From Nanobdellota archaeon (lineage in GTDB: Archaea; Nanobdellota; Nanobdellia; Pacearchaeales; GW2011-AR1), in NCBI GenBank assembly GCA_030689875.1, contig JAUYHR010000019.1:1-6985 (forward strand): a DNA stretch of 6,985 nucleotides, read 5' to 3'. Under the pieces are notes generated by a model. The model saw only the letters and a list, made by a program, of their open reading frames with translations. It did no database searches and was not told the DNA's origin. Of the stretch, positions 1 to 6,182 are shown in pieces. Position numbers and translations under genes: made by a program. How positions within the stretch are numbered: the first letter of the stretch is position 1; each line of letters begins with the position of its first letter.

Positions 1-839
1 ATTATCTCTTTCTTTTTAAATTTGTTTAAAATAAATGCAACAAAACTGGCAACAAAAATTGCCCAATACAAATACATAGTTAATCCAGAGACAAGGCCCA
101 TTCCGGCAGTTGCGAATCCTGCAAGAATTCCGTAAATTAAAGAATATTTTATTTTTTCAGTTTTCCATGCTTTTAAAAATAAAAATAATGCAAGAAACAA
201 AAAGAAAAACATTGCAGATTCTTTTTCTGGAATCCCTGCAACTGTTCTTGATAATAGAATTGGAATTACAATCATTAAGAATGTGGAAATTAAAGAAATT
301 ATATTTGCGCGAATTTTGCTTAATTTAGATTCTCTTGAAAAAAGCTCTCTTACAAATAAGAAAAAAACAATTATCGTCAGCGCAAACATTATTACTGGAA
401 ATAGCGCGGCTCCAAATTCAACATTTGCGTCTGGATAAAAAATCTTTGAGAGTTTGTAAGTCCAGGCAATCATATACGGAAGCAAAACTGTTTCTTCCGA
501 TGTTTTAAATCCAAGCGGAACATTTCTCAGCGTATCTATTTCCGGCATTGCCCCGTCATTTACAATTAATTTTGCCATTCTTGTAAATAACCAGGGATCT
601 AAATCCGGTCCAAGTGTCCAAGAATTTGTTGCAACATCCCAAAGTCCGGGATTTCCGCCATGATCGCTCATAGGCAAACTTCTAATATATATTCCGAGAA
701 TTACAGCAATTATCAAAAACCCAATCACCCAAATTTCTGGTTTTTTAAGAAAATTTATTATTTTGTCTTTTCTTATTTTTATTAATTCATCTTCGCTATT
801 TTCTTTATTTCCTTTGGGAATTTCAGCTAAACTTTCCAT
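1..839 (-). CDS. aglB: STT3/AglB-type oligosaccharyltransferase, N-terminal part (cut by window edge)
   Basis: This is the catalytic subunit that moves a lipid-linked glycan onto Asn-X-Ser/Thr sites of proteins on the outer face of the membrane. The frame is open from the ATG at 839 to the window edge and gives 279 residues; archaeal family members are usually much longer (about 700-1000), so the globular C-terminal domain with the WWDxG motif lies outside. Residues 1-30 are charged and cytosolic, and TM1 covers about 34-53. The following external loop holds GPDLDPWLFTRMAKLIV (77-93), whose D79-x-D81 matches the metal-binding DxD motif of STT3, followed by PEIDTLRNVPLG (99-110). A second family motif, SRTVAGIPEKES (197-208), contains the acidic pair E205/E207. 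Several more membrane helices follow. No Shine-Dalgarno sequence precedes the ATG, but a TATA box lies 21 bases upstream. The gene follows the lipid-glycan initiator gene by 35 bases, consistent with a shared pathway. Family identity is secure; glycan and substrates are unknown. Confidence 0.9.
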   Translation of the reverse strand, partial: MESLAEIPKGNKENSEDELIKIRKDKIINFLKKPEIWVIGFLIIAVILGIYIRSLPMSDHGGNPGLWDVATNSWTLGPDLDPWLFTRMAKLIVNDGAMPEIDTLRNVPLGFKTSEETVLLPYMIAWTYKLSKIFYPDANVEFGAALFPVIMFALTIIVFFLFVRELFSRESKLSKIRANIISLISTFLMIVIPILLSRTVAGIPEKESAMFFFLFLALFLFLKAWKTEKIKYSLIYGILAGFATAGMGLVSGLTMYLYWAIFVASFVAFILNKFKKKEI

Positions 840-860
840 TTTTAGATGAGAATAATTTTA

Positions 861-868
861 TATTTAAA
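861..868 (-). promoter_or_regulatory. TATA box (TTTAAATA) for the oligosaccharyltransferase gene
   Basis: On the minus strand the sequence reads TTTAAATA, followed by exactly 21 bases and then the ATG at 839. This places the box at -29 to -22 from the ATG, the usual archaeal distance to a transcription start, so the mRNA is probably leaderless or nearly so. The box sits in the 35-base gap after the stop of the upstream glycosyltransferase gene, which suggests its own promoter rather than readthrough alone. Confidence 0.7.
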
Positions 869-874
869 GCTTTG

Positions 875-1864
875 TTATACAACAAAAATCCAAAATCCAA
901 GCAGAATAATTATTATTTGAAACCCATTAATTAGATAAACGACATCTGTTTCATAAACTTTTTTTGAGGGTTTTATTTTTTTCAAAATTTTTATTGCTAA
1001 ATGTTCTAATCCATATATTTTTGAATAAGGAAGTTCTAAACTTCCATCTTTATTCAGACTCGCAAAACTTTCTTTTCTAAGCTTTCCTCTTAATTTTAAA
1101 ATTGTTTCAAGAATATACGGAATAAAAAAGAAAATTGCAATTTTTTCAATATTTCCGAGGATGGCAATTACTGCAATCAGCGCTCCGACAGGATAAGTTA
1201 AAGTATCCCCTGGAAATATTTTTGCAGGATATTTGTTGAATATATAAAACGCGATTAAAGCTGCAACCATGCATAATGCAATCACGCTTAGCCAGGAATT
1301 TCCAGTTAAGAAAGTAACAATAGAAAGCGCAGATAAAATTAAAATTCCCTGGCTTGCTTCTAATCCATTGTATCCGGCCAAAAAATTAAAAGTTGTTGCA
1401 GCGCCGACAATTCCGAGGGGGATTAAAAATAATGGAAATACTAATCCAAAATCTATTCCTAAAAGAATTGATTCTCCGGCGTTTATCGCCATTAAAGGAA
1501 TTGCCGCAAACAGCATCATAACAATCCTCATTGATTTGCTTAATCCTTTTTTCCAGCCCAATAAATCATCTATTGAACCGAGCATAGTCGCAATAAATAA
1601 AGTAACTAAAATTGCGAATATAGAAGCTAAAAATTCGCTTCTTTTAAAATAAAAAGTGTTTATTGCAAGATATAACAGCACTCCAATTGAAAAACCGAAC
1701 ATGACGCTGACTCCTCCGCCCTCTGCAATTTTTGGGCTGTTTAATTTATGCATATCTTTCCCGACTAAATTTTCCTGACGGGCTTTTCTTACCCAAAAAG
1801 GAATCACAAAAAGAGCGCAAAAAAAACTTACAAGAATTGTTGCTAATAATAAAAGTTCAACCAT
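875..1864 (-). CDS. UDP-HexNAc:polyprenyl-phosphate HexNAc-1-phosphate transferase (GT4; DPAGT1/Alg7/AglH-like)
   Basis: This is an integral membrane enzyme expected to transfer HexNAc-1-phosphate from a UDP-sugar to a polyprenyl (dolichyl-type) phosphate, starting lipid-linked glycan assembly on the cytosolic face. The 329 residues contain about ten hydrophobic helices, as in the MraY/WecA/DPAGT1 family (PF00953). Motifs appear in family order: KDMHKLNSPKIAEGGG (36-51) with D37, GSIDDLLGWKKGLSK (96-110) with the acidic pair D99-D100, NFLAGYNGLEASQG (160-173), and FPGDTLTYPVG (217-227). The NGLEA-x-Q and GDT-x-x-Y forms resemble eukaryotic DPAGT1/Alg7 more than bacterial MraY, favouring an N-glycosylation role over peptidoglycan. 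A basic cytosolic loop lies at 258-270. The C-terminal helix at about 308-328 completes the protein, so it looks intact. An STT3 gene lies directly downstream. The exact sugar (GlcNAc or another HexNAc) cannot be read from sequence. Confidence 0.9.
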   Translation of the reverse strand: MVELLLLATILVSFFCALFVIPFWVRKARQENLVGKDMHKLNSPKIAEGGGVSVMFGFSIGVLLYLAINTFYFKRSEFLASIFAILVTLFIATMLGSIDDLLGWKKGLSKSMRIVMMLFAAIPLMAINAGESILLGIDFGLVFPLFLIPLGIVGAATTFNFLAGYNGLEASQGILILSALSIVTFLTGNSWLSVIALCMVAALIAFYIFNKYPAKIFPGDTLTYPVGALIAVIAILGNIEKIAIFFFIPYILETILKLRGKLRKESFASLNKDGSLELPYSKIYGLEHLAIKILKKIKPSKKVYETDVVYLINGFQIIIILLGFWIFVV

Positions 1865-1885
1865 TTTTATTGTATGCTAAAAGAA

Positions 1886-1893
1886 TTTTTAAA
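1886..1893 (-). promoter_or_regulatory. TATA box (TTTAAAAA) for the GT4 transferase gene
   Basis: The minus strand reads CCTTTAAAAATT. The eight-base box TTTAAAAA is followed by 21 bases and the ATG at 1864, the same spacing as for the genes on either side. It begins 7 bases after the stop codon of the SpoIIM-family gene (TAG at 1901-1903). No Shine-Dalgarno-like GGAG or GGTG is seen between box and ATG, so a leaderless transcript is likely. Confidence 0.65.
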
Positions 1894-1900
1894 GGTATTC

Positions 1901-2758
1901 CTAACTAAACAACACCGGAGTAAAATAAACTTCAATAATTCCTCCGATAAGAATAAGAAGAATTGCAATAAATAATAAAATAATGCTGTGCTGCAAGACT
2001 TTGTAGAATCTTTCATCTTTTATTCCATGCCTTAAAATTCCAACTCCAAAAATTCCGCCTGCAAGCGCAGCTACAAAATAAGCGCCTATTTCAGGAAGCC
2101 CGTGAATCATATATCGCGCAATTCCCAACGGAATTTCTTGAATAGAATATTTTGTAAAAACTCCTATCGCTGCGGCAATCACGCTTGCATTCCAGATTAA
2201 AATAAAAATCGCGCCGGCGCCGAAAATTAATGAAAAAATTAAAGTAAATATCATCACATAAACATTATTTTCAATTATAGAAAGCAGTCTTGTTTCTTTT
2301 AAAACTGCGCCGGATACTTTATCCGAACCCATAACATATTGTTCAACACAGGCGCTTATATCTGTTGGATTATTTATTCTGCAATAGGTTTGCAGTTGGA
2401 AATTAAGCAGATTTTCGTCCTGCAATACAATATACCAAAAAGAAAAGGCAATAACAAATCCTAAAAACAACCACATAAAAGCGTAAAGCGCATCTTTGTG
2501 AGCATTCCAAACTCCTTTAAAACCCTCTACAGTTTCATCTTCTTTTTCTTCTTTTCTGATAATAAAATACATGTAGGGCAGAGAAAACATCATTAAAAAA
2601 AGAACAACCATCATTCCTGATGCTTTTGACAAATCAGGATCTTGTGAAAAAAACCAGTGAACTAAAATCAGTGACAGCGACGCATAAATAAGCCCGATAA
2701 AAAACATTTTCCATGGACCTTTTTGGGTTCTTTTTGGATGAATAATATCTTCAAGCAT
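1901..2758 (-). CDS. SpoIIM-family (stage II sporulation protein M-like) membrane protein
   Basis: This is a polytopic membrane protein of 285 residues that matches the SpoIIM/DUF95-like family (PF01944), best seen in the C-terminal block IARYMIHGLPEIGAYFVAAL (213-232) followed by a Gly-rich helix. In bacilli SpoIIM works in septal peptidoglycan remodelling; archaeal relatives have no known role, so none is assigned here. About six helices are visible (17-37, 48-68, 92-112, 165-200, 222-243, 257-277), and the N-terminus is basic and probably cytosolic. The largest hydrophilic loop (113-163) is predicted to be external and carries the protein's only two cysteines, C126 and C137, which could form a disulfide. 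A charged cytosolic loop (69-90) lies between helices 2 and 3. It has its own promoter and is followed by the glycan-lipid transferase gene after 36 bases, so a cell-envelope role is a reasonable but unproven guess. Confidence 0.8.
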   Translation of the reverse strand: MLEDIIHPKRTQKGPWKMFFIGLIYASLSLILVHWFFSQDPDLSKASGMMVVLFLMMFSLPYMYFIIRKEEKEDETVEGFKGVWNAHKDALYAFMWLFLGFVIAFSFWYIVLQDENLLNFQLQTYCRINNPTDISACVEQYVMGSDKVSGAVLKETRLLSIIENNVYVMIFTLIFSLIFGAGAIFILIWNASVIAAAIGVFTKYSIQEIPLGIARYMIHGLPEIGAYFVAALAGGIFGVGILRHGIKDERFYKVLQHSIILLFIAILLILIGGIIEVYFTPVLFS

Positions 2759-2779
2759 TAGAATATCACAAAAAGCAGA

Positions 2780-2787
2780 TATTTAAA
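2780..2787 (-). promoter_or_regulatory. TATA box (TTTAAATA) for the SpoIIM-family gene
   Basis: The minus strand reads GAAACTTTAAATATC. The box TTTAAATA is followed by 21 bases and the ATG at 2758. The purine-rich GAAAC before it could act as the TFB recognition element. Together with the boxes at 861-868 and 1886-1893 it forms a set with identical geometry. It lies in a 79-base divergent spacer shared with the plus-strand isomerase gene. Confidence 0.7.
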
Positions 2788-2808
2788 GTTTCATATCTTT
2801 CATTAATA

Positions 2809-2818
2809 ATAAATAAAT
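2809..2818 (+). promoter_or_regulatory. Possible TATA box for the plus-strand isomerase gene
   Basis: The sequence ATAAATAAAT begins 29 bases before the ATG at 2838, where a leaderless archaeal promoter would place its box. No Shine-Dalgarno sequence lies between them. The whole spacer is A/T-only in this part, so TATA-like strings are expected by chance and the match is weaker than the TTTAAAWA boxes of the minus-strand genes. Confidence 0.35.
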
Positions 2819-2837
2819 TAAATTTTAATAATAAAAA

Positions 2838-3635
2838 ATGGACAAAAAAAAGGAATTTAATAAAATTATTAAAGATATAAAAGAAATTAAAATTCAAGGA
2901 GCAAGAAACATTGCGAGAGCCGCGCTTAAAGCTTATTATTTAATTCCAACAAAAAATTCAAAAAATAAACTTCTTAACTCAAGACCAACAGAACCAATGA
3001 TGCAAAATGTTTTGGAAATGGCTGGGAAAAAAATTCCTAAAGAAAAAATTTTAAATCATTTTGATGAAGCTCAGAAAAAAATTAATGAAAATATTTTAAA
3101 ATTAATAAAAAATAATCAAATTATTTTTACACATTGTCATTCAACAAATGTTGTTAATGCTTTAATTTATGCTAAGAAAAAAGGAAAAAGATTTGAGGTT
3201 TATAATACTGAAACCCGTCCGTTGTTTCAGGGAAGAAAAACTGCTGAAGAATTAAAAAGAGCAGGAATAAAAGTTACAATGTTCATAGATTCAGCGTTGG
3301 GAGTTGCATTAAAAGACACTGACATTATTTTTTTAGGCGCAGACGCGCTTTTAAAAAGCGGAATAATAAATAAAATTGGAAGCGGAGTGATTTCAAAAAT
3401 TGCAAAACAGGAAAAAATCCCAGTTTATATTATCGCTGATTCCTGGAAACTTGCAAAAAATAAAATTCCAATAGAGCAGAGAAACTTGAATGAAGTTTGG
3501 GACAAAGCTCCAAAAAATATTAAAATAAAAAATCCTGCATTTGAATTTGTTGATAAAAAATATATTTCTAAAATTGTTAGTGAATTGGGAGTTATGGGAT
3601 ATTTGGAATTTGTGAGAAAAATTCAAATAAATTAA
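2838..3635 (+). CDS. Ribose-1,5-bisphosphate isomerase / eIF2B-alpha-like protein (PF01008), short form
   Basis: Its likely reaction is ribose-1,5-bisphosphate to ribulose-1,5-bisphosphate, a step of the archaeal AMP salvage route that feeds type III RuBisCO, in the cytosol. The protein has 265 residues. Family motifs are GARNIARAAL (21-30), SRPTEPMM (48-55), FTHCHSTNVVNAL (97-109), NTETRPLFQGRKTAEEL (123-139), LGADALLKSGIINKIGS (166-182) and NPAFEFVD (232-239). As I recall, the Thermococcus kodakarensis enzyme uses Cys133 and Asp202 for catalysis; C100 and D169 here keep the same 69-residue distance, so the protein simply starts about 33 residues later, and its C-terminus is also somewhat short. 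The alternatives are an eIF2B-like regulatory protein without activity or a methylthioribose-1-phosphate isomerase; the latter is usually longer. The gene stands alone, divergent from the SpoIIM gene and overlapping the prefoldin stop codon. Neither AMP phosphorylase nor RuBisCO is in view, so the pathway is inferred. Confidence 0.8.
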   Translation: MDKKKEFNKIIKDIKEIKIQGARNIARAALKAYYLIPTKNSKNKLLNSRPTEPMMQNVLEMAGKKIPKEKILNHFDEAQKKINENILKLIKNNQIIFTHCHSTNVVNALIYAKKKGKRFEVYNTETRPLFQGRKTAEELKRAGIKVTMFIDSALGVALKDTDIIFLGADALLKSGIINKIGSGVISKIAKQEKIPVYIIADSWKLAKNKIPIEQRNLNEVWDKAPKNIKIKNPAFEFVDKKYISKIVSELGVMGYLEFVRKIQIN

Positions 3636-4030
3636 CTTTTACCCTGATACTCAATCATCGTCTTTGTTATTTCTTCATTAATTTTTTCTAATTCAGAGTC
3701 TAAACTTTCTTTAACTTTTTCTAATTTTGATATTTGCTCTTGAATTAATTTTTTTGTTTCAGGAATTGATTTTTTAACATAATTTTTTTCGCCAATTGCA
3801 ACAATCAACTCTTCTGAAATAAGTTTTGCTTTTGCAAATATTCCTGCGCCGACTGGAGAAAGAATTTCTTTGTCTTTTTTTATTTCATCTAATCCAAGAT
3901 TCAGCGAAGCCATATCAATAAGCGTCTGCTCAACAGCCTGCAATTGCTGCTGAATCGCCATTATTTGCTGTTCCAGCATCTGAAATTTAAAAGTTAGTTC
4001 TTGTTCTTTTAATTTCTTTTCTTTTTCCAT
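3632..4030 (-). CDS. pfdA: Prefoldin alpha subunit
   Basis: This subunit of the hexameric jellyfish-shaped chaperone prefoldin (two alpha, four beta) holds unfolded proteins and passes them to the group II chaperonin in the cytosol. The architecture is typical: an N-terminal coiled coil with MLEQQIMAIQQQLQAVEQ, a central beta-hairpin segment EILSPVGAGIFAKAKL (family-diagnostic S/P-x-GAG-x-F-x-KA) plus VAIGEKNYVKKS, and a C-terminal coiled coil rich in Lys and Glu. I chose the ATG at 4030, giving 132 residues, because it follows the upstream TGA by one base and starts the conserved helix. An ATG at 4042 or a TTG at 4069 would lengthen it by 4 or 13 residues and overlap the upstream gene. A GGTGGG (4043-4048) lies 12 bases before the chosen ATG, rather far, so re-initiation after the upstream stop is likely. 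The beta subunit is not in the window. Confidence 0.9.
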   Translation of the reverse strand: MEKEKKLKEQELTFKFQMLEQQIMAIQQQLQAVEQTLIDMASLNLGLDEIKKDKEILSPVGAGIFAKAKLISEELIVAIGEKNYVKKSIPETKKLIQEQISKLEKVKESLDSELEKINEEITKTMIEYQGKS

Positions 4031-4031
4031 A

Positions 4032-4787
4032 TCACACAACATCCCACCATTTTCTAAGTATCGCTCCAAAAATTATTGCAAATAAAATGTAAAATAAAAA
4101 CCAACTCATTCCAAGCCATAATTTGGGATTTCCAGCTTCAAGAAAATAATCGCTGAACCATCTAAAAAATAAAATAAATGGAATTCCCGTATAAGCAATA
4201 GCGCGCATACTTAATTTCATTTGTTTTGGAATTAATTTAAATTGTTTTTTTTGCAGCTCCATTAATTTTTCAGGATGATTTTTAAATTCCTTCATTTGTT
4301 TAGAAATTTCTTTTTGTTCTTTTTTTAATTCTTTCAGGGCTTCTTGGTTTGTTCCGTATTTCTGGACAATTGTCGTCAACAAAGTAATTATAAAAACTAC
4401 AATCAGCATACCAATACTTAAATTCCAGTCAAGCAAAAATCCTGCGCTGGGATTTAAGACAGCATGAACAGAATTTTTTATTGCCGGAGTTTTTTCCCAT
4501 AAAGAAGCAATTATTAGGGAAACAATCATTATGATAATAATAAGTGTAAAACTCCCTTCTGCTTTTTTATTCTTTGATTCAGAATGTTTTTTTTCAGCTT
4601 CTTTAATTTTTTCTTCCTGAACTTCAATTTCTTTTTTTCTGGTTTCAACTTCTTTAGAATGGTTTTTTTCTTTTTTCATTTCTTCAACTTTTTTTTCCAA
4701 AGCTTCTAAATCCGGCTCATACTTCTGAGTTGCAGGATTGAATTTTTTAGGAATTTCTATTGTCATTTTTTCATTATTATTTTCCAT
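4032..4787 (-). CDS. DUF106 / EMC3-TMCO1 family membrane protein (putative Oxa1-superfamily insertase) with N-terminal extension
   Basis: Archaeal DUF106 proteins (PF01956) belong to the Oxa1/EMC3/TMCO1/Get1 superfamily and probably help insert nascent membrane proteins beside the ribosome. The conserved part starts near residue 110: VLNPSAGFLL, a helix at 118-142, then the cytosolic coiled coil (TNQEALKELKKEQKEISKQM, 146-165, and HPEKLMELQKKQFKLIPKQM, 171-190), and two more helices (about 195-212 and 222-245) with YTGIPFILFF between 199 and 208. Unusually, about 105 residues precede this: a charged Lys/Glu-rich, coiled-coil-like stretch (about 25-76) and an extra hydrophobic helix (80-97). 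The 251-residue protein would thus have four helices rather than the usual three. Its ATG directly abuts the secY stop (0 bases), with GGAG inside the secY end, so translation is coupled to SecY. Family identity is firm; insertase activity is inferred from relatives. Confidence 0.85.
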   Translation of the reverse strand: MENNNEKMTIEIPKKFNPATQKYEPDLEALEKKVEEMKKEKNHSKEVETRKKEIEVQEEKIKEAEKKHSESKNKKAEGSFTLIIIIMIVSLIIASLWEKTPAIKNSVHAVLNPSAGFLLDWNLSIGMLIVVFIITLLTTIVQKYGTNQEALKELKKEQKEISKQMKEFKNHPEKLMELQKKQFKLIPKQMKLSMRAIAYTGIPFILFFRWFSDYFLEAGNPKLWLGMSWFLFYILFAIIFGAILRKWWDVV

Positions 4788-6179
4788 TTAATCTCCCCCC
4801 ATGAATTTCCTCATTGCAGGATTCATGTCAGTCATATGCTGCTGCGCAATGCTTTGATAAAACTGATGGAAAATCATAATCACTAATAAAATAGAAGTTC
4901 CGCCGACTAAAGCTCCGAGGAGATTTGTAAATGAAGCAAGTAATCCAATTGCAGCCCCGCCCATCACAGTTAAAGGCATTATATATCTGTCTAAAATACT
5001 TTCTAAAATTCTTATATCTTGTCTGAATCCTGAAACCTGTAAACCAGACGCTGCAATTTTTTTAGCCTGACTTTTTGCATCCATTCCTGCCGTTTTAACC
5101 CAAAATACCGAGAATAAAGTAGCCAACCCCATATAAAATAAAATATGTATCAATGACTGAAGCAAATATTTCCATAAAAATCCGCCCCTTATAATTAATT
5201 CTAATAAATTAGTTGAGCCTATCCAAAAAGCCAACCCGGAAACTGCTTGGCCTCCTGCAAAACTCCCTAAAAATGTCGGGCTTCCTCTCCAATTTTCTAT
5301 TAATCCTCCAAAAAGTTGAATATTAGCAACAAGCGCGGCAGTTAAAATAACTGGAATTACCGACGCGTAAAAAAATGATAATGGCCATTTAATTCCGTAA
5401 CCTCTAATTCTCCCGAATGATAATGGAATTTCAACTTTCAGAGATTGAGCCCAGACCACTATTAGGAAAATAACGATTGTTGCAAGAATTGCGGCAAGCG
5501 CAGAAAGTATTTCTACAGGATATTTATTAATTATTGACTGAATTAAAACAAAAACTTTTCCGGAACACGGAGTATTGCCGAAATCCAACAGGCAATTTTT
5601 CCCTTGCTGGTTTATGAATTGAAACGCGCTCGTGAATAAAGTCCAGGAAACTCCCGCTCCGATAAATAAACTGACTCCCGAGCCAAAACCCCATTTCTCA
5701 CAAACTTCATTCATATAAAAAATAGCCAAGCCTCCTAAAATCAACTGAAAAATTACAATCCCCATCAATCCCGGCACAGCTTCCAATCCTTTCATTGCGA
5801 CATAAACAACTGATTCAAAAATTATAAAAAAGAAAACTAAAAGTTTTTGAATTCCCTGAAAAAATTTTCTTCCTTCAGGTGTCGTCGTATTAATATTTAA
5901 AATGCCTGAGCCGGCAAGCAATTGCAAAATAATTGAACCCATAACAATTGGTCCGATTCCCAGCGAGATTATGCTTCCAAAATCTGTTGCAAGCAGAACA
6001 GCGAGGAATTCAAATCTTTCAAGAGCATTATTTGAAAGCCCGAACAAAGGAATGTTCGCTAAAACGAAAAACGCGCCCAGAATTATTAAAGTCCATTTTA
6101 ATTTTACATTAAATCCGATTTTTTTTTCTTCCGGTTTTCTGACTTCCGGAATTAAACTGAATATTTTAGTTAAATTCAT
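4788..6179 (-). CDS. secY: Protein translocase subunit SecY (Sec61 alpha)
   Basis: SecY forms the membrane channel, with SecE and Sec-beta, through which secreted proteins pass and membrane proteins leave sideways. The 463 residues fit the archaeal size and show about ten helices. The N-terminus has the archaeal IPEVRKPEEKK (10-20). The plug/TM2 region includes FGSIISLGIGPIVMGSIILQ (67-86), with the very conserved GIGPI-x-x-S-x-I-x-Q pattern. The cytosolic loop between TM6 and TM7 carries FGRIRGYGIKWPLSFFYAS (255-273), with basic residues R257/R259 expected at the ribosome contact, followed by IPVI. The TM8-TM9 loop (about 361-398) is also basic. The external TM5-TM6 loop contains C196 and C205, a possible disulfide. 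The gene starts 3 bases after the uL15 stop and its own stop abuts the next ATG. No strong Shine-Dalgarno sequence precedes it (only GAG/AAG purines), so coupling to uL15 translation is likely. Confidence 0.96.
   Translation of the reverse strand: MNLTKIFSLIPEVRKPEEKKIGFNVKLKWTLIILGAFFVLANIPLFGLSNNALERFEFLAVLLATDFGSIISLGIGPIVMGSIILQLLAGSGILNINTTTPEGRKFFQGIQKLLVFFFIIFESVVYVAMKGLEAVPGLMGIVIFQLILGGLAIFYMNEVCEKWGFGSGVSLFIGAGVSWTLFTSAFQFINQQGKNCLLDFGNTPCSGKVFVLIQSIINKYPVEILSALAAILATIVIFLIVVWAQSLKVEIPLSFGRIRGYGIKWPLSFFYASVIPVILTAALVANIQLFGGLIENWRGSPTFLGSFAGGQAVSGLAFWIGSTNLLELIIRGGFLWKYLLQSLIHILFYMGLATLFSVFWVKTAGMDAKSQAKKIAASGLQVSGFRQDIRILESILDRYIMPLTVMGGAAIGLLASFTNLLGALVGGTSILLVIMIFHQFYQSIAQQHMTDMNPAMRKFMGGD
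4793..4796 (-). promoter_or_regulatory. Shine-Dalgarno GGAG for the DUF106 gene, inside the secY 3' end
   Basis: The last secY codons spell a run of six G followed by AG, giving GGAG five bases before the ATG at 4787. The site overlaps coding sequence for the final Gly-Gly-Asp of SecY. It fixes the ATG at 4787 as start and so supports the long N-terminal extension of the DUF106 protein. Confidence 0.7.
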
Positions 6180-6182
6180 TTT

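Noticed and set aside
110..328. Plus-strand open frame opposite the oligosaccharyltransferase gene.
   Set aside because: Low-complexity Leu/Lys translation without a family match. The minus strand carries clear STT3 motifs, so this is a shadow.
1269..1652. Plus-strand open frame of 127 codons opposite the GT4 transferase.
   Set aside because: The minus-strand frame has the full set of GT4 motifs and ten helices. The plus-strand translation has no recognisable domain or start signals.
3393..3626. Minus-strand open frame of 77 codons inside the isomerase gene.
   Set aside because: Asn/Phe-rich antisense translation without motifs; it lies wholly within a well-supported gene.
4031..4069. Upstream TTG start extending prefoldin alpha by 13 residues.
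   Set aside because: It overlaps the end of the DUF106 gene, lacks a ribosome site, and the added residues precede the conserved helix. The ATG at 4030, one base after the upstream TGA, fits better.
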